NCBI RefSeq assembly: GCF_932294415.1
Contig: NC_065542.1
Coordinates: 45,783,942 to 45,847,941, forward strand
Length of the DNA stretch: 64,000 nt
Direction of reading: 5' to 3'
Origin: Quercus robur
Lineage: Eukaryota; Streptophyta; Magnoliopsida; Fagales; Fagaceae
The notes under the pieces were generated by a model. The model ran no database searches. It was not told where the DNA came from and worked only from the letters and a program-made list of their open reading frames with translations. The translations under genes and the position numbers were made by a program. Of this stretch, positions 21,001 through 31,937 are shown one piece after another. The first letter of the stretch is position 1. Each line of letters opens with the position of its first letter.

Positions 21001-22396
21001 GCTCTCTTAGTTGTTGCTGCTGCCTATGTCAAAAATGCATTCCTTAATGGGGATTTAAGTGAAGAAGTTTATATGCAACCTCCTCCCGGTTTCTTTGTTG
21101 AATCAAATAAGGTTTGTTACCTTCGACGTGCTCTTTATGGCCTTAAACAAGCTCCACGAGCTTGGTTTGCCAAATTCAGCTCTACCATCTCTCGCTTAGG
21201 TTACATGGTCAGTCATTATGATTCTGCCTTATTTCTTCGTCGCACTGACAAAGGCACTATTTTACTTCTCCTGTATGTGGATGATATGATCATAACTGGT
21301 GATGACCTCAGTGGCATTCAAGAACTCAAGGATTTTCTCAGTCAGCAGTTTGAGATAAAAGATCTTGGCTATCTCAGCTACTTCTTGGGTCTTGAAATCA
21401 TTCATTCTACAGATGGACTTTATATTACTCAAGCCAAGTATGCCTCTGAACTCTTGTCTCGAGTTGGACTCACTGATAGCAAGACTGTTGACACTCCAGT
21501 TGAGCTTAATGCGCATCTGACTCCGTCAGGGGGAGAAACCGTTGTCTAATCCCTCTCTTTACAGACGCTTGGTTGGCAGCCTAGTTTATCTCACTGTCAC
21601 TCGTCCAAACATTTCCTATGCTGTTCACCAGGTGAGTCAGTATTTGTCTGCTCCACGATCGACTCACTATGCTGCTGTTCTGCGCATTCTTCGATACCTA
21701 AAGGGCACTCTCTTCCATGGTCTTTTCTACTCTGCTCAGTCTCCTCTTGTTCTCCGTGCATTTTCTGATGCTGATTGGGCAGGAGATCCCACTGATCGCA
21801 GGTCCACCACTGGTTATTGCTTTCTTCTTGGTTCTTCTCTGATTTCTTGGCGAAGCAAGAAACAAACTCATGTGGCTCGCTCCAGTACTGAAGCAGAATA
21901 TCGTGCCCTTGCTGATACCACATTTGAGCTCCTTTGGCTACGGTGGCTTCTCAAAGACTTAGGTGTATCCACATCCTTTGCTACTCCTCTTTATTGTGAC
22001 AACCAGAGTGCCATTCATATTGCTCACAATGATGTCTTCCATGAACGGACTAAACACATCGAGATCGATTGTCATTTTATCCGTTATCATCTTGTCCATG
22101 GTGCTCTCAAGCTGATCTCAGTTTCTTCTAAAGATCAACTTGCAGATATCTTCACCAAGTCACATCCTAAGGGACGTCTTCACACTTTGATTGACAACCT
22201 CAAGTTGGTCTCACACCACCTTGAGTTTGAGGGGGGCTGTTAACATGTATTAGGGTATGTGGGCTTTAGGCCCATCTTGTTTACTTGTATAGCACACTTA
22301 CTTGTACTACACACTTTGCCTCCTATATAAAGGCACTTATGTATATTCTATTACTTGAGAAATACAATACAATCATTCAGTATTTCTAACAGAGAC
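18010..22396 (+). mobile_element. Copia LTR retrotransposon with GAGAC target duplication
   Basis: Left LTR 18015-18164 (150 bp) and right LTR 22238-22391 (154 bp) both begin TGTTAACATGTATTAGGG and end TTTCTAACA. They differ by about four substitutions and one 4-bp indel, so the insertion is fairly recent. Target duplication GAGAC is at 18010-18014 and 22392-22396; the paralogous copy A shows the empty site near 9690. Primer-binding site TGGTATCAGAGC at 18165-18176, polypurine tract GAGGGGGGC at 22229-22237. Gag is mostly missing: only 640 bp separate the PBS from the zinc knuckle. At 18400-18530 the leader is unusually GC-rich with about nine CACGCGC-type words. Non-autonomous now. Confidence 0.95.
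18811..22243 (+). pseudogene. Copia pol polyprotein, disabled
   Basis: Order of domains: CCHC zinc knuckle (CSFCKRFGHNIETCYH, about 18830-18877) behind a TAA at 18808-18810; aspartic protease WLMDSACCNHMT (DSA instead of DSG); GAG-pre-integrase LWHARLGHA; integrase with HSDVWGP, RSDNALEY and QQNGRAERK; reverse transcriptase with WIYKIK, RYKARLVAKGFTQ and YVDDMIITGDD; RNase H with DADWAGD, STEAEYRA, DNQSAIHIA and KHIEIDCHFIR. Defects: the segment that should contain the first catalytic Asp of the reverse transcriptase (family pattern MDV.NAFLNG) reads AAYVKNAFLNG, so about nine residues including the Asp are deleted. A one-base shift in a G run near 21530 puts RNase H (21542-22243) in a different frame. 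Copia order (integrase before RT) is clear. Confidence 0.92.
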
Positions 22397-22688
22397 ATAA
22401 TTTGATAAGCTTCTGTTTCAATTTTGAGGTTCTTTTTCTATGATTTAAATCTAGTATGGGAACTTAAGGAAAGCGGAGGAGCAAGAATGCCAGGAATAAA
22501 CAGCTGCATTTCTCATATATCACACACTAAACAACAACAACCAAGCCTTAATCTCAAAATTTTTGGGGTTGGATTCTCATATATCATATAGTATCATGCA
22601 AAATTTACATATTTATCATCGATTATATATCATATCATATAACTACGACATCCAAGCCTTAACCCTGAAATTTTGGGTTGTCTTCTCA

Positions 22689-24618
22689 TCTATATATATA
22701 TATATATAACCGAAGCTTTTGAAGCTTCCACAATTTTCCATGTCAGCACATTTTTTAAATATAATATAAAAACAAATTAAAAAAAAATATATATAAAACT
22801 GATGTCACGGGAAATTCAGCCACATAGTAGTAATATATAAATCTCTTAAAACCTAAACCTAAACCTAAACCTAAACGTAAGGACTAAATATTTATGCGCC
22901 TTCTCTTGCATAAACCAAATACATCAGGAAAGCAAGACCTACTGGTTTATGGAGAAGTTGTATATAGGTTTTCGTTTATGGAACAGTTGTAAATATTTAT
23001 ACCTTTGAACTTCTCTTGCTTTCCTCATGCTTCACAAATTTGAATAGTATACCAATTGAATAGCTTTATTTTACTAATACTTCTGTCATTCTTTGCAGTC
23101 TCATGCTTCACAGATTCTTGGTTTTAAATTTCAATATGAACTGATTCCAATTTTTCCCAAGGTAAGGATGTGTCGTAGGTTGACTGGTCTTCAAGTTATA
23201 GTATACTAATTGAATAGCTTTATTTTACTAATACTTTTGTCATTCTTTGTGTAAGGTTGAATTTATTCAACCATCTAATTGGCTTTATTCCGTGCCAAAT
23301 TTGTTTGTAATTCAGCATTTAGTAACCCTGTATTTAGGTGGGATTGTTGTAAGGGTAGTGAGTGAGATAGTGTGAAGATTGCTCAAGAGTGTGCAAGAAA
23401 ACAGAGTGTCGCGGCTGGGACTCGCGGGTGGACTCGCGGCTTCAACCCGCCAGAAAATGCACACGTGCCAAGCATGCTGGAAGATGAACAGTCATGCTAG
23501 CTGGAGCACTACAGGACAAAACAGGACAACTGGCCATACGGTTAACTCGCGACTGGAACTCGCGACTTAGTTAAGCCGCGAGGTCAAGCCGCGAGCCACC
23601 CCTGTTTTGGAAAAACCTGACGTTTCGCATTCCACTCCACTTCAGTATAAATACCCTTTTAACCCACGATTGAAAGAGAGCTTCCAGAGAGAATTTTGAG
23701 AGAGAAACCCTAAAGAAAAACCAGATTGTTTCACCCACAATCTCTACCTTAGAGTCTCATCAAATTCCCCCACTCTCTTCCTCTCCATTGTCAAATCCTT
23801 GAGAGGCCTTTATACCAAACCTGGTTCTCGCCATTATCATTTCTGTGAGACAGACGTTTGGAGTTCTGGGAAGCAGTTAGGAAGGAGCCAATATTCATTG
23901 GTTGATGCTACGGTGTAGTAGCGGAATCCGGAAAGCTAGAAAAGAAAAAGGTTCGGCGCAACCTCGTTGGAGCAAGAAGCTTGGAGGGCTTAGGTGCATT
24001 GGGTAGATTAGGCTTGGAGGGTCTATTGCTGTCCTTGTATCCCAACTGTATTTTCTAGTGGATTGATTACCGCTTGGAGGGCGGCGGAGAGGTTTTTCGC
24101 CGAGGTCTTCGGTTTCCTCTTCGATAACATATCTGGTGTTATCGCTGTGTTTGCATCTTCCTTCCTCTCTATCTCTGCCTTTACATTATCTGCTGTGATT
24201 TATTTTGTTGTGGCTTAGATAGTTGTTTAAACAATTCCTTATTATAGCATATGTTAAGTTTCCGCACACTAGTTGTTTAACATATTGCTGTGTTGATTAA
24301 ATTGATTTTTGGGGGTCTAAACGTTCAAAAGTGTTTTTATACACGTTTTTGAACTTTCACTTTGCAGTCTCATGCTTCACAGATTCTTGGTTTTAAATTT
24401 CAATATTATCAGCGTATGGAAGTAAATAGTCCAATACCGCAAGATTCTTGGTTTTACATCAGTTCTTTATCTCAAAGATAAGGCTTTTATTTCTACCGCA
24501 AGAACTATTTAGGTATGTATCCCTTGCAAGCACACATGAACTTAAATTGTCTTTTAATATATGTATGCTTTATTATTTTCCAATAGTTTTCCCGTGCATC
24601 GCACGGGTTAGCGACTAG
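22689..24618 (+). mobile_element. Non-autonomous Helitron 1
   Basis: It begins TCTATATATATATATATA and ends GCACGGGTTAGCGACTAG, preceded by the hairpin CCCGTGC-ATC-GCACGGG about 11 bp from the end. It is inserted exactly between A (22688) and T (24619) with no target duplication; copy A at about 9980-9990 (CTTCTCATATATCATATC) is the empty site. 5' TC, 3' CTAG, a terminal hairpin and A/T insertion are the Helitron hallmarks. No Rep/helicase. It contains a solo LTR (23250-24359), an internal partial tandem repeat (TCTCATGCTTCACAGATTC twice) and four CCTAAA units near 22850-22876. Confidence 0.93.
23245..24364 (+). mobile_element. Solo LTR inside Helitron 1
   Basis: CTTTG target duplication at 23245-23249 and 24360-24364 encloses a 1,110-bp unit that begins TGTAAGGTTG and ends ACTTTCA. 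It has promoter-like TATAAATACCC near 23646 and no coding capacity. The uninterrupted form of the target (CATTCTTTGCAGTCTCATGC) is seen at about 23089-23108 in the Helitron's own internal repeat. Typical product of LTR-LTR recombination; superfamily cannot be told without the interior. Confidence 0.9.
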
Positions 24619-25137
24619 TATATCATATAATACAAGTAAATTTTCATACACTTGTCATTGATTTAGATTGCTTGTGAATTCAACAAATTTTGACCTTTAC
24701 ACATCATCAAAAAACCTGAATAGACTGAACACATAGATACATATGCAAGCATCAATATGCATTATTCGAAATGAAAATTTTGGCATTAGCAGGAGTCAGG
24801 ACACGAAACAGGTTGACCTAAATGCTTCGACAGTTGGAATGGCTCTATCGCTGCTATACCCGGAATTTATAAACTGAAACTAAACAATTTTCTTTGGTGC
24901 AGATTAAAAATTGTTTAAATTCTTGAAGAATGAAATACTTAAATGATCCGGATGCCTAATTAGACAATATTTGATATGGAACTGATATCTATTGAGCCTC
25001 ACCCATTAGTGGACCTTCCAGATTCTACAAAATTTAAGAAAGCACCAAGGTTTTAGGCATACAGCTCTTACTCTCTCAAATAGCCCCACTTCGCAACAGA
25101 GATGTTAACAAGAAATGAATCATTTTCATGACATGAG

Positions 25138-25451
25138 TTAGTTGTCACTTAGATCAATAACATGACCTGCATCCTTTAAAATACAAGTCATTTCTCTGAT
25201 CAGCTCATATAGCTCCTTAGATTGTTTATGAGATATATCACCCTTGAAGAAAAATTGGGACCCATTTTGAACCTTTATTCTGCTCAGGCTCCTTTATGAT
25301 CCCCGATTCCCGCATCACAGCCCTGACCTATGCAGCATTTTCCCAAAACCCAGAAGTGGCATAAGATAAGCATTAGACAAGACCACATATTTTCCAGGAT
25401 TTTCAGGTTCCAATTCAAAAAATTTCTTTGCTGCAAGCTTTACCAAGTTCA
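25138..25451 (-). pseudogene. PPR C-terminal fragment, copy B
   Basis: Duplicate of the E/E+ tail at 10509-10813. Several small indels distinguish it, for example the 25280s lack six bases that copy A has in the ...YSRIEV region. It ends abruptly at 25451 against a Copia 3' fragment. Confidence 0.8.
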
Positions 25452-25804
25452 TATATTCAGATGGCTTGTAATGATGTCTTCTACCAACGGACCAAGCATA
25501 TCAAAATCGATTTCAATCTTGTTCGGCATCACCTCCTTCATTGTTCCTTTTGGCTGATCTTTGTTGCCTCTTAAGATCAACTTGTAGATATCTTTATCAA
25601 ATCGCATCCTCTGGATGCTTTCGTTATACAGTTTCTAAATTTAAGTTGGTCTCTCATCTTTCATCTTGAAGTTGAGTAGGGCTATTAGTGTACTGTCACT
25701 GTACTTATGTACAATATTGTGTCATTGGCGTATCTCTATATAAAGGACTCATCTTGGACAATATTCTATGCATCAATATATTGAGAATTCATTCTCAATT
25801 CTAG
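25452..25804 (+). mobile_element. Truncated Copia 3' end (RNase H tail plus LTR)
   Basis: It encodes NDVFYQRTKHIKIDFNLVRH and later DQLVDIFIKSHPL with stops between. A short purine tract (GTTGAGTAGGGC) and an LTR-like unit of about 120 bp follow (starts TATTAGTGTACTG at about 25682, ends ATTCTAGCA). It is a different family from the element at 18-22 kb. Its left edge is the duplication breakpoint. Confidence 0.7.
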
Positions 25805-25809
25805 CATAT

Positions 25810-26198
25810 CTATAATGCTGAGGGTAACTGTAGGTGTGCTGGAAACTATATTATATTTGAATGTAAGCTTTGTTATAAAACCCCTCCTCTTTTTGGATTG
25901 CTTTATAATTTTTTTTTAGAGAGTTTCAACCTATGGTATCCGCTCCTAATGATAGTTTTTTATTATCAGACTAAGACACCAATCGATTTTTAGTGTAGGT
26001 AGAGATTGAAGCCCAAATCGATTGCTGATGATAGCTCTTATTCAACCATTAAAGACTTTATAATCCATTTTCTTATTTGGTTTTTAAGTTACACTCAATA
26101 TTTTGGAAAAGTACTAAGAAATTTAATTAGGAAATAAGTATTCAGAGAGTCCAAATGTGAGAAATAAATTGGGTCATAAAAATGTTGAGCTTCTTATG
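25810..26198. other. Intergenic, nothing recognised
   Basis: AT-rich sequence without open frames of interest. It follows the truncated Copia LTR and precedes the SINE. Confidence 0.4.
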
Positions 26199-27370
26199 AA
26201 TTCCCTAATACTTTTTTTGTGTGGATACATTGATAATTGGAGGTGGAGGAATTTGAATTTTGAATGTCTCATTTAGAAACACTAAGAGATGCCAATTGAG
26301 CAAACATGACAAATGGTCGGATCAGGTTAATCGAGTTGTAGGCAAAAACGGGGCGGGTCCAAAAACAGGTCGAGATAATCATGTTGAGAGTGGGTCAGGT
26401 TGGGTCGAGTTGGGCTGACCCGCATTTTCACATGAAAAAAAAAAAAAAAAACATATGCCAAATTTTTAGAGAGAATCAATCAAATCAATCAAGGAAATGA
26501 ATTGCACATAATACTCTTTGTTTTTTATTTTTTTTCTTTTGTTAAGTGGATACCTACTATTATTAGACTATTGGTGTTATTATTATACATTTGAAGGGGA
26601 AAAACAAACAAATTAAAAAATATAAAACTTTCCATATCCTTCCAATTCTGATAGTTTTGTGTATGACTAAAATTCTTTATATTCATCATAACAAAATCTT
26701 CTATATTAATAATTCACAGCCAGAATGCTTATAATTACAAATTTACAACTTGAGCTAGAGAGATAGATTCTAAAGAGCACAAAAAGTATATATTTTAAGT
26801 ATACACACTTTAGATTCAAAGTTCACTAATAGTATGTACTTTTGGACTTTTCTTTTACTTTAGTTTTGTTTTTGTTCTAGTTAGATTTAGTGTTAGTAAC
26901 TTATACATGGTATTTAATTCTGCTACTTAGTATTTAACTTAGTATTAGATGTTTAGTAGTGTAGACGTATAGTTGTAGATGCTTTTACTTTTTGTATTTT
27001 TTTTCCTTTTAATTAACTTTTTTTTAATAAATGGAGGCGTGGTCACTACCATTGGTGGCTACTAAATGGCTAGGTAGTGTCAATGCAATGCTTTGTACTT
27101 TTATGTTTATGCACCTAGCACCTTGGCATGTAGTCTACATATTTTTCAAGAAAAAAAAAGTTTAAAAAAATGGGTGGGGTCATGGGTTAGCTGGGTCGGG
27201 TTGGGTTGGCCCCAAAAAAAGGGGCAGACTGCGGGTTGGCCGGTTATTTATTTGGGCCAAAAAATTCGGGTTTGGGCTAGGTCAAAATAGTGGGTTCAAA
27301 TTGGGTCAGCAAATTTTTGCCCATTTTGCCATGTCTTTGTGCTACAAGGCTCTTGGCAAATTCCCTTATA
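26199..27370 (-). mobile_element. tRNA-derived SINE, copy 2, split by a hAT element
   Basis: SINE body at 26211-26303 and 27337-27358, same family as 7449-7549 (CCAATTGAGC / CTACAAGGCTCTTGG on the plus strand). The flanks AATTCCCTAATA (26199-26210) and AATTCCCTTATA (27359-27370) are its target duplication (11 of 12 match). The B box is degraded (GGAATTTGAATTT). A hAT insertion separates head and tail. Confidence 0.75.
26296..27344. mobile_element. Non-autonomous hAT-like element inside the SINE
   Basis: About 1.03 kb with inverted ends ACATGACAAATGG and the counterpart of AGACATGGCAAAATGGGC, and Gly/Trp-codon-like GGGTCGGGTTGGGTTGG tracts near both ends. Flanks TTGAGCAA (26296-26303) and TTGTGCTA (27337-27344) match at six of eight positions and coincide with the interrupted SINE word, supporting an 8-bp hAT duplication. 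No transposase. Confidence 0.7.
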
Positions 27371-28078
27371 TCTATATCTTTACTAAAGATGTATGAATAA
27401 TTAATAATTAGTTGTGTTAAGGGGTATCAATAGTGGTCTGAAACCTTGCAAAAATTGAGTTAATAATAAAAATTCATGTGATTTACTGTCCAGGAACAGA
27501 TTTCTCTGCACTTTTTTATTTGGGGGGAGAAAGATTTCAGTGCATTGGGTTATTCACTATTGTAAGTTTCTTTTTGGAGGTAAATTTTCAAGCAATGGCA
27601 TCCTGAGATAACTTCTGCTACGTAGATGTACTAGCAAACTTGGAACCAGTACTGGAAGTGACCAAGGTGAGATATGCTTTTAGTTTTTATTTTTATGAAG
27701 GAAAAAGGGAGGAAATTTATGACTTGCAAATTGGAAAACATCAATTAGCCAAAACACCCCACAATTTCATTCTTCCAAAACACACACACACACAAAAACA
27801 GTAAACATCAATTTATTTGTGACTTCTATTTATCTGGAAAATGGTCTCAAAACTTGACCATTTTAAAATATAGGGGAAACAACACTCAATATTTGCAAAC
27901 CTGTACTTGTAGCATTATACATCTAATAAATTACCAGTCACACAGCCATGTTTTTTAGCACTCAGACACACAAACTTATTTTTAGAATAACATATCTTGA
28001 GAACTGGATTCAGAGAATGAGAGAGCACACAAGCTGTTGAATTGCAAACCAAGCCGATGCTAGTAGTGTTTAATATGT

Positions 28079-29179
28079 TTATGATGCTGCTGAGGAGACA
28101 AAGTGTTCTCTTCGCCTCTTGAAATGTGTCAACAACTCATTGCGATCGTGAAGGCTCTCTTTAATGGCTGGAATTTCATTGAAGTTTTTGATCCATTCCT
28201 GTAAGCGAGGGAAGCTATCAGCCTCCAACACTTTGACCCCAGCTGCTTCCTCCATGGTTTCCAGCAAGCAAGCTATCCATCCAAAGGCCAAGTCAGCCAA
28301 TCCTATGTTATTGCCACCAAAAAACTTCTTCTCCCCAAGACCATGCTCTTCTAGGATTCCCAGAATTTCTTTCACTTCTTTTGTTGCTTTCACTTGTTGT
28401 TCTCCAGTAGTTACAAAGAAGCCAACCAAGTTGTTGTTCTAAATCACACAAAGTATCCAGTTTGAGTGGGTAAAATCTCCATCTTATATATTATCCGAGT
28501 CTAGAAAAAAAGCTTAGAGCTTGTTTGTGTGTGCAGTTCATTATAGTTAGATTAATCAAATCTACTTAGGTTTCGGTTAACTCAACTAGAAAGTTTTTTG
28601 TCATTCAATGAGGAATTTGAGTTTGTAATTCACATATCCCAAAAATTAATTGATATCTAATAATTATTATGAAATTGATGAATTAACTTTAGTTAAATGA
28701 CATTTACAAAGGAAATACTTTTAAAACTTTCACATGCATGTATAAAAGAAAAGTAATAACAACAAAGGAAACTCATAAAAAAAACAACAATAAAGGAGAA
28801 CAAAGTTGTAGGTGTGATTTTATGCAATGTAAGAAAAAACATAATAATCAATTAGTTGACGCATAATTACCTTATCCTCTCCAAACTTTACCCAGAACCG
28901 AGCCACAGCTCTCTCATGAGGATCATCTGGAAGCAAAGGGTTGTGTGGCCAAGTCTCTTCAATGTACTCGAGAATGACAGCGGATTCTGCTATGGGTTTC
29001 CCACCATGAACAAGCACAGGAACCTTCTTATGGACAGGGTTGTACTTCAAAAGCATATCACTCTTGTTGTATATATCCTCTTCTACATATTCATATTTGA
29101 TACCCTTGAGTTTCAGTGCCCATATGACTCGATGAGCATATGGACTTGACAAGGCTCCTAGTAGCTTTACTTCTTCCAT
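28079..29179 (-). CDS. Tau-class glutathione S-transferase, two exons (GST1)
   Basis: Cytosolic detoxification enzyme that conjugates glutathione to xenobiotics and oxylipins (family knowledge). Exon 1 is 28871-29179 (103 codons, start MEEVKLLG), donor AAG/GTAATT; exon 2 is 28079-28438, acceptor TTTAG/AAC; the phase-0 intron is 432 bp. Product 222 aa, the usual tau length. The thioredoxin-fold N-domain has the catalytic Ser12 (the local context is ALSSPY where tau GSTs usually have W-P-S-P/F), the cis-Pro [11 protein letters not shown] and the glutathione-binding ES pair (residues 65-66) in [17 protein letters not shown]. The C-domain has [33 protein letters not shown] and [15 protein letters not shown]. 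The frame extends three codons upstream but without ATG. Most similar to GST4 in this window. Confidence 0.93.
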
Positions 29180-29270
29180 ACTTGACAAGGCTTCTACTCC
29201 TTGTAGCCCCTGCTTCAGCTACAAGCATATACAATTTGGACAAGTCTATATAGGCCATTATTGACTAATG

Positions 29271-29344
29271 GAGGTTGATAATGTGGGCCATGAAGGTTGA
29301 CAATTATGAGGTTGATAATGTGGGCCATGAAGGTTGACAATTAT
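29271..29344. repeat. 37-bp tandem duplication in GST1 promoter
   Basis: GAGGTTGATAATGTGGGCC and the following 18 bp occur twice head to tail, followed by (ATT)n(ATC)n. GTTGATAATGTGGGCC is also found upstream of the GST2 fragment (near 40440) and GST4 (near 58175), so it is an ancestral GST promoter word. Confidence 0.85.
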
Positions 29345-29881
29345 TATTATTATCATCATCATCATCATCATCATCTTTCTAACGCCCAAAATGGGACTAG
29401 GAGGTGGAGTCGTGGAGAGAGAATATAAGTGAATTAACTTTAATCGGTGATCAAAGAGGCTTACGGTGTAACATGATCTTCTTTATTAGGAAAATTGGGT
29501 TCAAATCTCCTTAACTTTACTACAATATCAAAGTTTTATTTTATGCACTAAAATTGGTGAAGAAGAAGGACATGGATCTTACACCAACGGCATAAGAATT
29601 CAGAGAATCCCAAGTGTATTATACCCAATTTTTTTGGCCTCTCCCTCCCTTAAAAATTATCTTGGCTTTTGAGTGGAGTTTGTACACGCCTTTGTATTGG
29701 AATCATTTTTCCTCTCTCTTATGTTTGTGTGTGTTTGTTTCTAAAAAAAAAGGGCAATTGCCTATATTACTTAAGAGAGTATGTTGTGTGTAGTATAACT
29801 TGTCTCATCTTCCCTTAAAAATTACCATGACTTTTAAGTAAAGTTTATGGTGTGCTTTTGTGTTAGAACTTATTTTTCCCT

Positions 29882-29944
<63 letters not shown>

Positions 29945-30544
29945 AAAATGAACTTTTTTTTAATAATAATATGCTTAATATGAACTTAATGATATACTTG
30001 TATTGGATTTGAGTTTAAGAGCATGATATTGAACCCGAGTTTGAGCTTGATATTAAGCTCAAACTTGTCAAGATGTGCTTGAACATTTTACTTTTGTTGT
30101 TGAGATGAGTTTAAACATTCAATACTCTGACAAATTTCAGCTTGTTTATTGCCACTACTCAAATACTAAGGACTTTTGAAATTGAAATAGCCTATTCGGC
30201 CTTCAATGGCTGACTAGAAAAAATAATGCATAGAAATTCACCTTACACAACACATTCATATCATCTTATTTCAAATCATTTTAGATTATTATAAGAGCTC
30301 CAGGTAACCGCGGCTAATTATTGGTGCCGGACTAAATTATGAATTCATAACTTAAAATTGTGGGTACTATTGTGGAAAATATGTCCAAATCTAAAAGGTG
30401 CATGTGATGAAAATACTATTTCATCCAAATGCATAATACTTATCACACCTCTAAGTATTTTTATGATTGAAAAATGTAAAAATCCCAAATTATAATGGAT
30501 GCAAATTATTAACCTTTTACCAAAAAAATATAAGAACTTCTGAA
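29345..30544. other. Intergenic with a 36-bp poly-T run
   Basis: AT-rich sequence without a recognisable gene. A long T run occupies about 29901-29936, next to a (GT)n stretch. Unassigned. Confidence 0.5.
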
Positions 30545-30890
30545 CACGGGCATGAGTGCATACTCAGAGGCTAGTTCATTAATAAAAAACATTACATCAG
30601 AGAGCTTATTCCAAGAAACAAGGATTCTTTTACATCCAAATTATTAAAAAAAAAAAAAAATCAACAATGACAAGAGCATGTTTAGCAAAGAGATGAGCAG
30701 GTTTATTCCCTTTACGTTGCACATGAGAAAACCTTACATTGCGAATCTCATGACAGGAGTCAAGAATCCCATACACAACAAGAGCCACCATAGCTGATGG
30801 AGGAGATAATCCAGCAAGAGCACAATAAACAAGAAGGGAGTCACCCTCTAAAATAAATTCCTGTAATCCCAAATCCTTTGCAAACTATGG
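30545..30890 (-). mobile_element. LINE 3' fragment (RNase H tail)
   Basis: Minus strand encodes MGLQEFILEGDSLLVYCALA, then VRFSHVQRKGNKPAHLFAKHA, the RNase H C-terminus that many plant L1-type LINEs carry. A T run is expanded within it. The rest of the element is missing. Target duplication not seen. Confidence 0.75.
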
Positions 30891-31328
30891 ATTGGAAAAT
30901 AGTTTGTATTTCTATTATTTAGTATATAAAGAACTGAGCTCTTGTAATGTAATCTTATTTAATTAGCTTAATACATAATTAATTTTTCCACATTTTCTCT
31001 TAAATTTTGTTACTATATAAATTAACCTGTTTCATAATAAGATAATTATTTCAGCATGAGATAAAAGATCAAAGGACCTGGATAGTGGGTTGATTTTACA
31101 TATTGTGATTTTGGGTCCATAACAGATTGCGTCAAAGTAGGATAATGTTTCCCTTTAATTGTAATAGCAAAAGTTTGTTTTGAAAGTTTTGTTTTGCCAC
31201 ATAACCAGGCATGTGGAGAGAAAACCATGAGTGTGAGGCTTGGGGACTTGATAAATACTGCGCCCACTAATGAATAAGTTCTAACTTCCAAATAAAAAAC
31301 ATTGAAATTAAATTTTCTTATATCATTA

Positions 31329-31809
31329 CTGATTTTTAGGAAAAAAATTGGCTTTTGCCCCTTTCAAAAAAACAATTTAGCATTTTGCCTTTTTTCCCAA
31401 ATTAATTAGGGAAATGCCCCTATTTTGAAACTCGATTCTCTCAAAATCGAGTTAAGCCTTATAGTGACGTTTTTAAGGATCCTATAATGACGTTTTAAGG
31501 ACCTATAGTGGCGTTTTGTAATCCGATTTCCATGAAGTCGAGTTATAGGTAAGAAAAAGAAAAAAAATTGCATGTAACTTGACTTCATGGAGATCGGATT
31601 ACAAAACGCCACTATAGGTCCTTAAAATGTCATTATAGGCTCCTTAAAACGTCACTATAGAGCTTCAGAATTTTTTTTTTTTTATAACTCGATTTTGAGA
31701 AAATTGAGTTTCAAAAGAGGGGCATTTCCCTAGTTAGTTTGGGAAATAGGGCAAAATGCTAGATTTTTTTTTTGAAAGGGGCATTTGCCCATTTTCTCCC
31801 TGATTTTTA
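31329..31809. mobile_element. Foldback Mutator-like element (long hairpin)
   Basis: A nearly symmetrical 461-bp inverted repeat: arms of about 210 bp meet near 31548. The ends read GGAAAAAAATTGGC...GCCCC and the counterpart GGGAGAAAATGGGC...GCCCC. CTGATTTTTA flanks it at 31329-31338 and 31800-31809, in line with the 9-10 bp duplication of MULEs. The arms include CGAGTT.TAACTCGATTTT-type words and AAACGCCACTATAGG. It would form an almost perfect double-stranded RNA if transcribed. Confidence 0.85.
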
Positions 31810-31906
31810 AGTTCAATCATTTTCACTGTACTATAATTCAAAATAACGGATTCCATAGTTTAAACTTTAAAAAAAAAAAAAAAAAAAAAAAAGAAGTTGC
31901 AACACT

Positions 31907-31937
<31 letters not shown>

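Larger units (their letters stand above)
17091..25451. repeat. Segmental duplication, copy B (expanded by insertions)
   Basis: Second copy of 8763-10813. Homologous parts are 17091-18014 (TK exon 2 and intron), 22392-22688, 24619-25451 (intron to PPR tail). They are separated by a Copia element (18015-22391) and a Helitron (22689-24618). Copy B starts inside TK exon 2 and stops inside the PPR C-terminal region, where a truncated Copia end is joined. Confidence 0.9.

Noticed and set aside
22840-22880. Telomere or chromosome end
   Set aside because: Only four hexamer units, not the 7-bp plant telomere unit, and flanked by Helitron sequence on both sides.
31046-31291. 81-codon open frame on the minus strand
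   Set aside because: No domain, no neighbouring exons, no similarity recognised; most likely chance.
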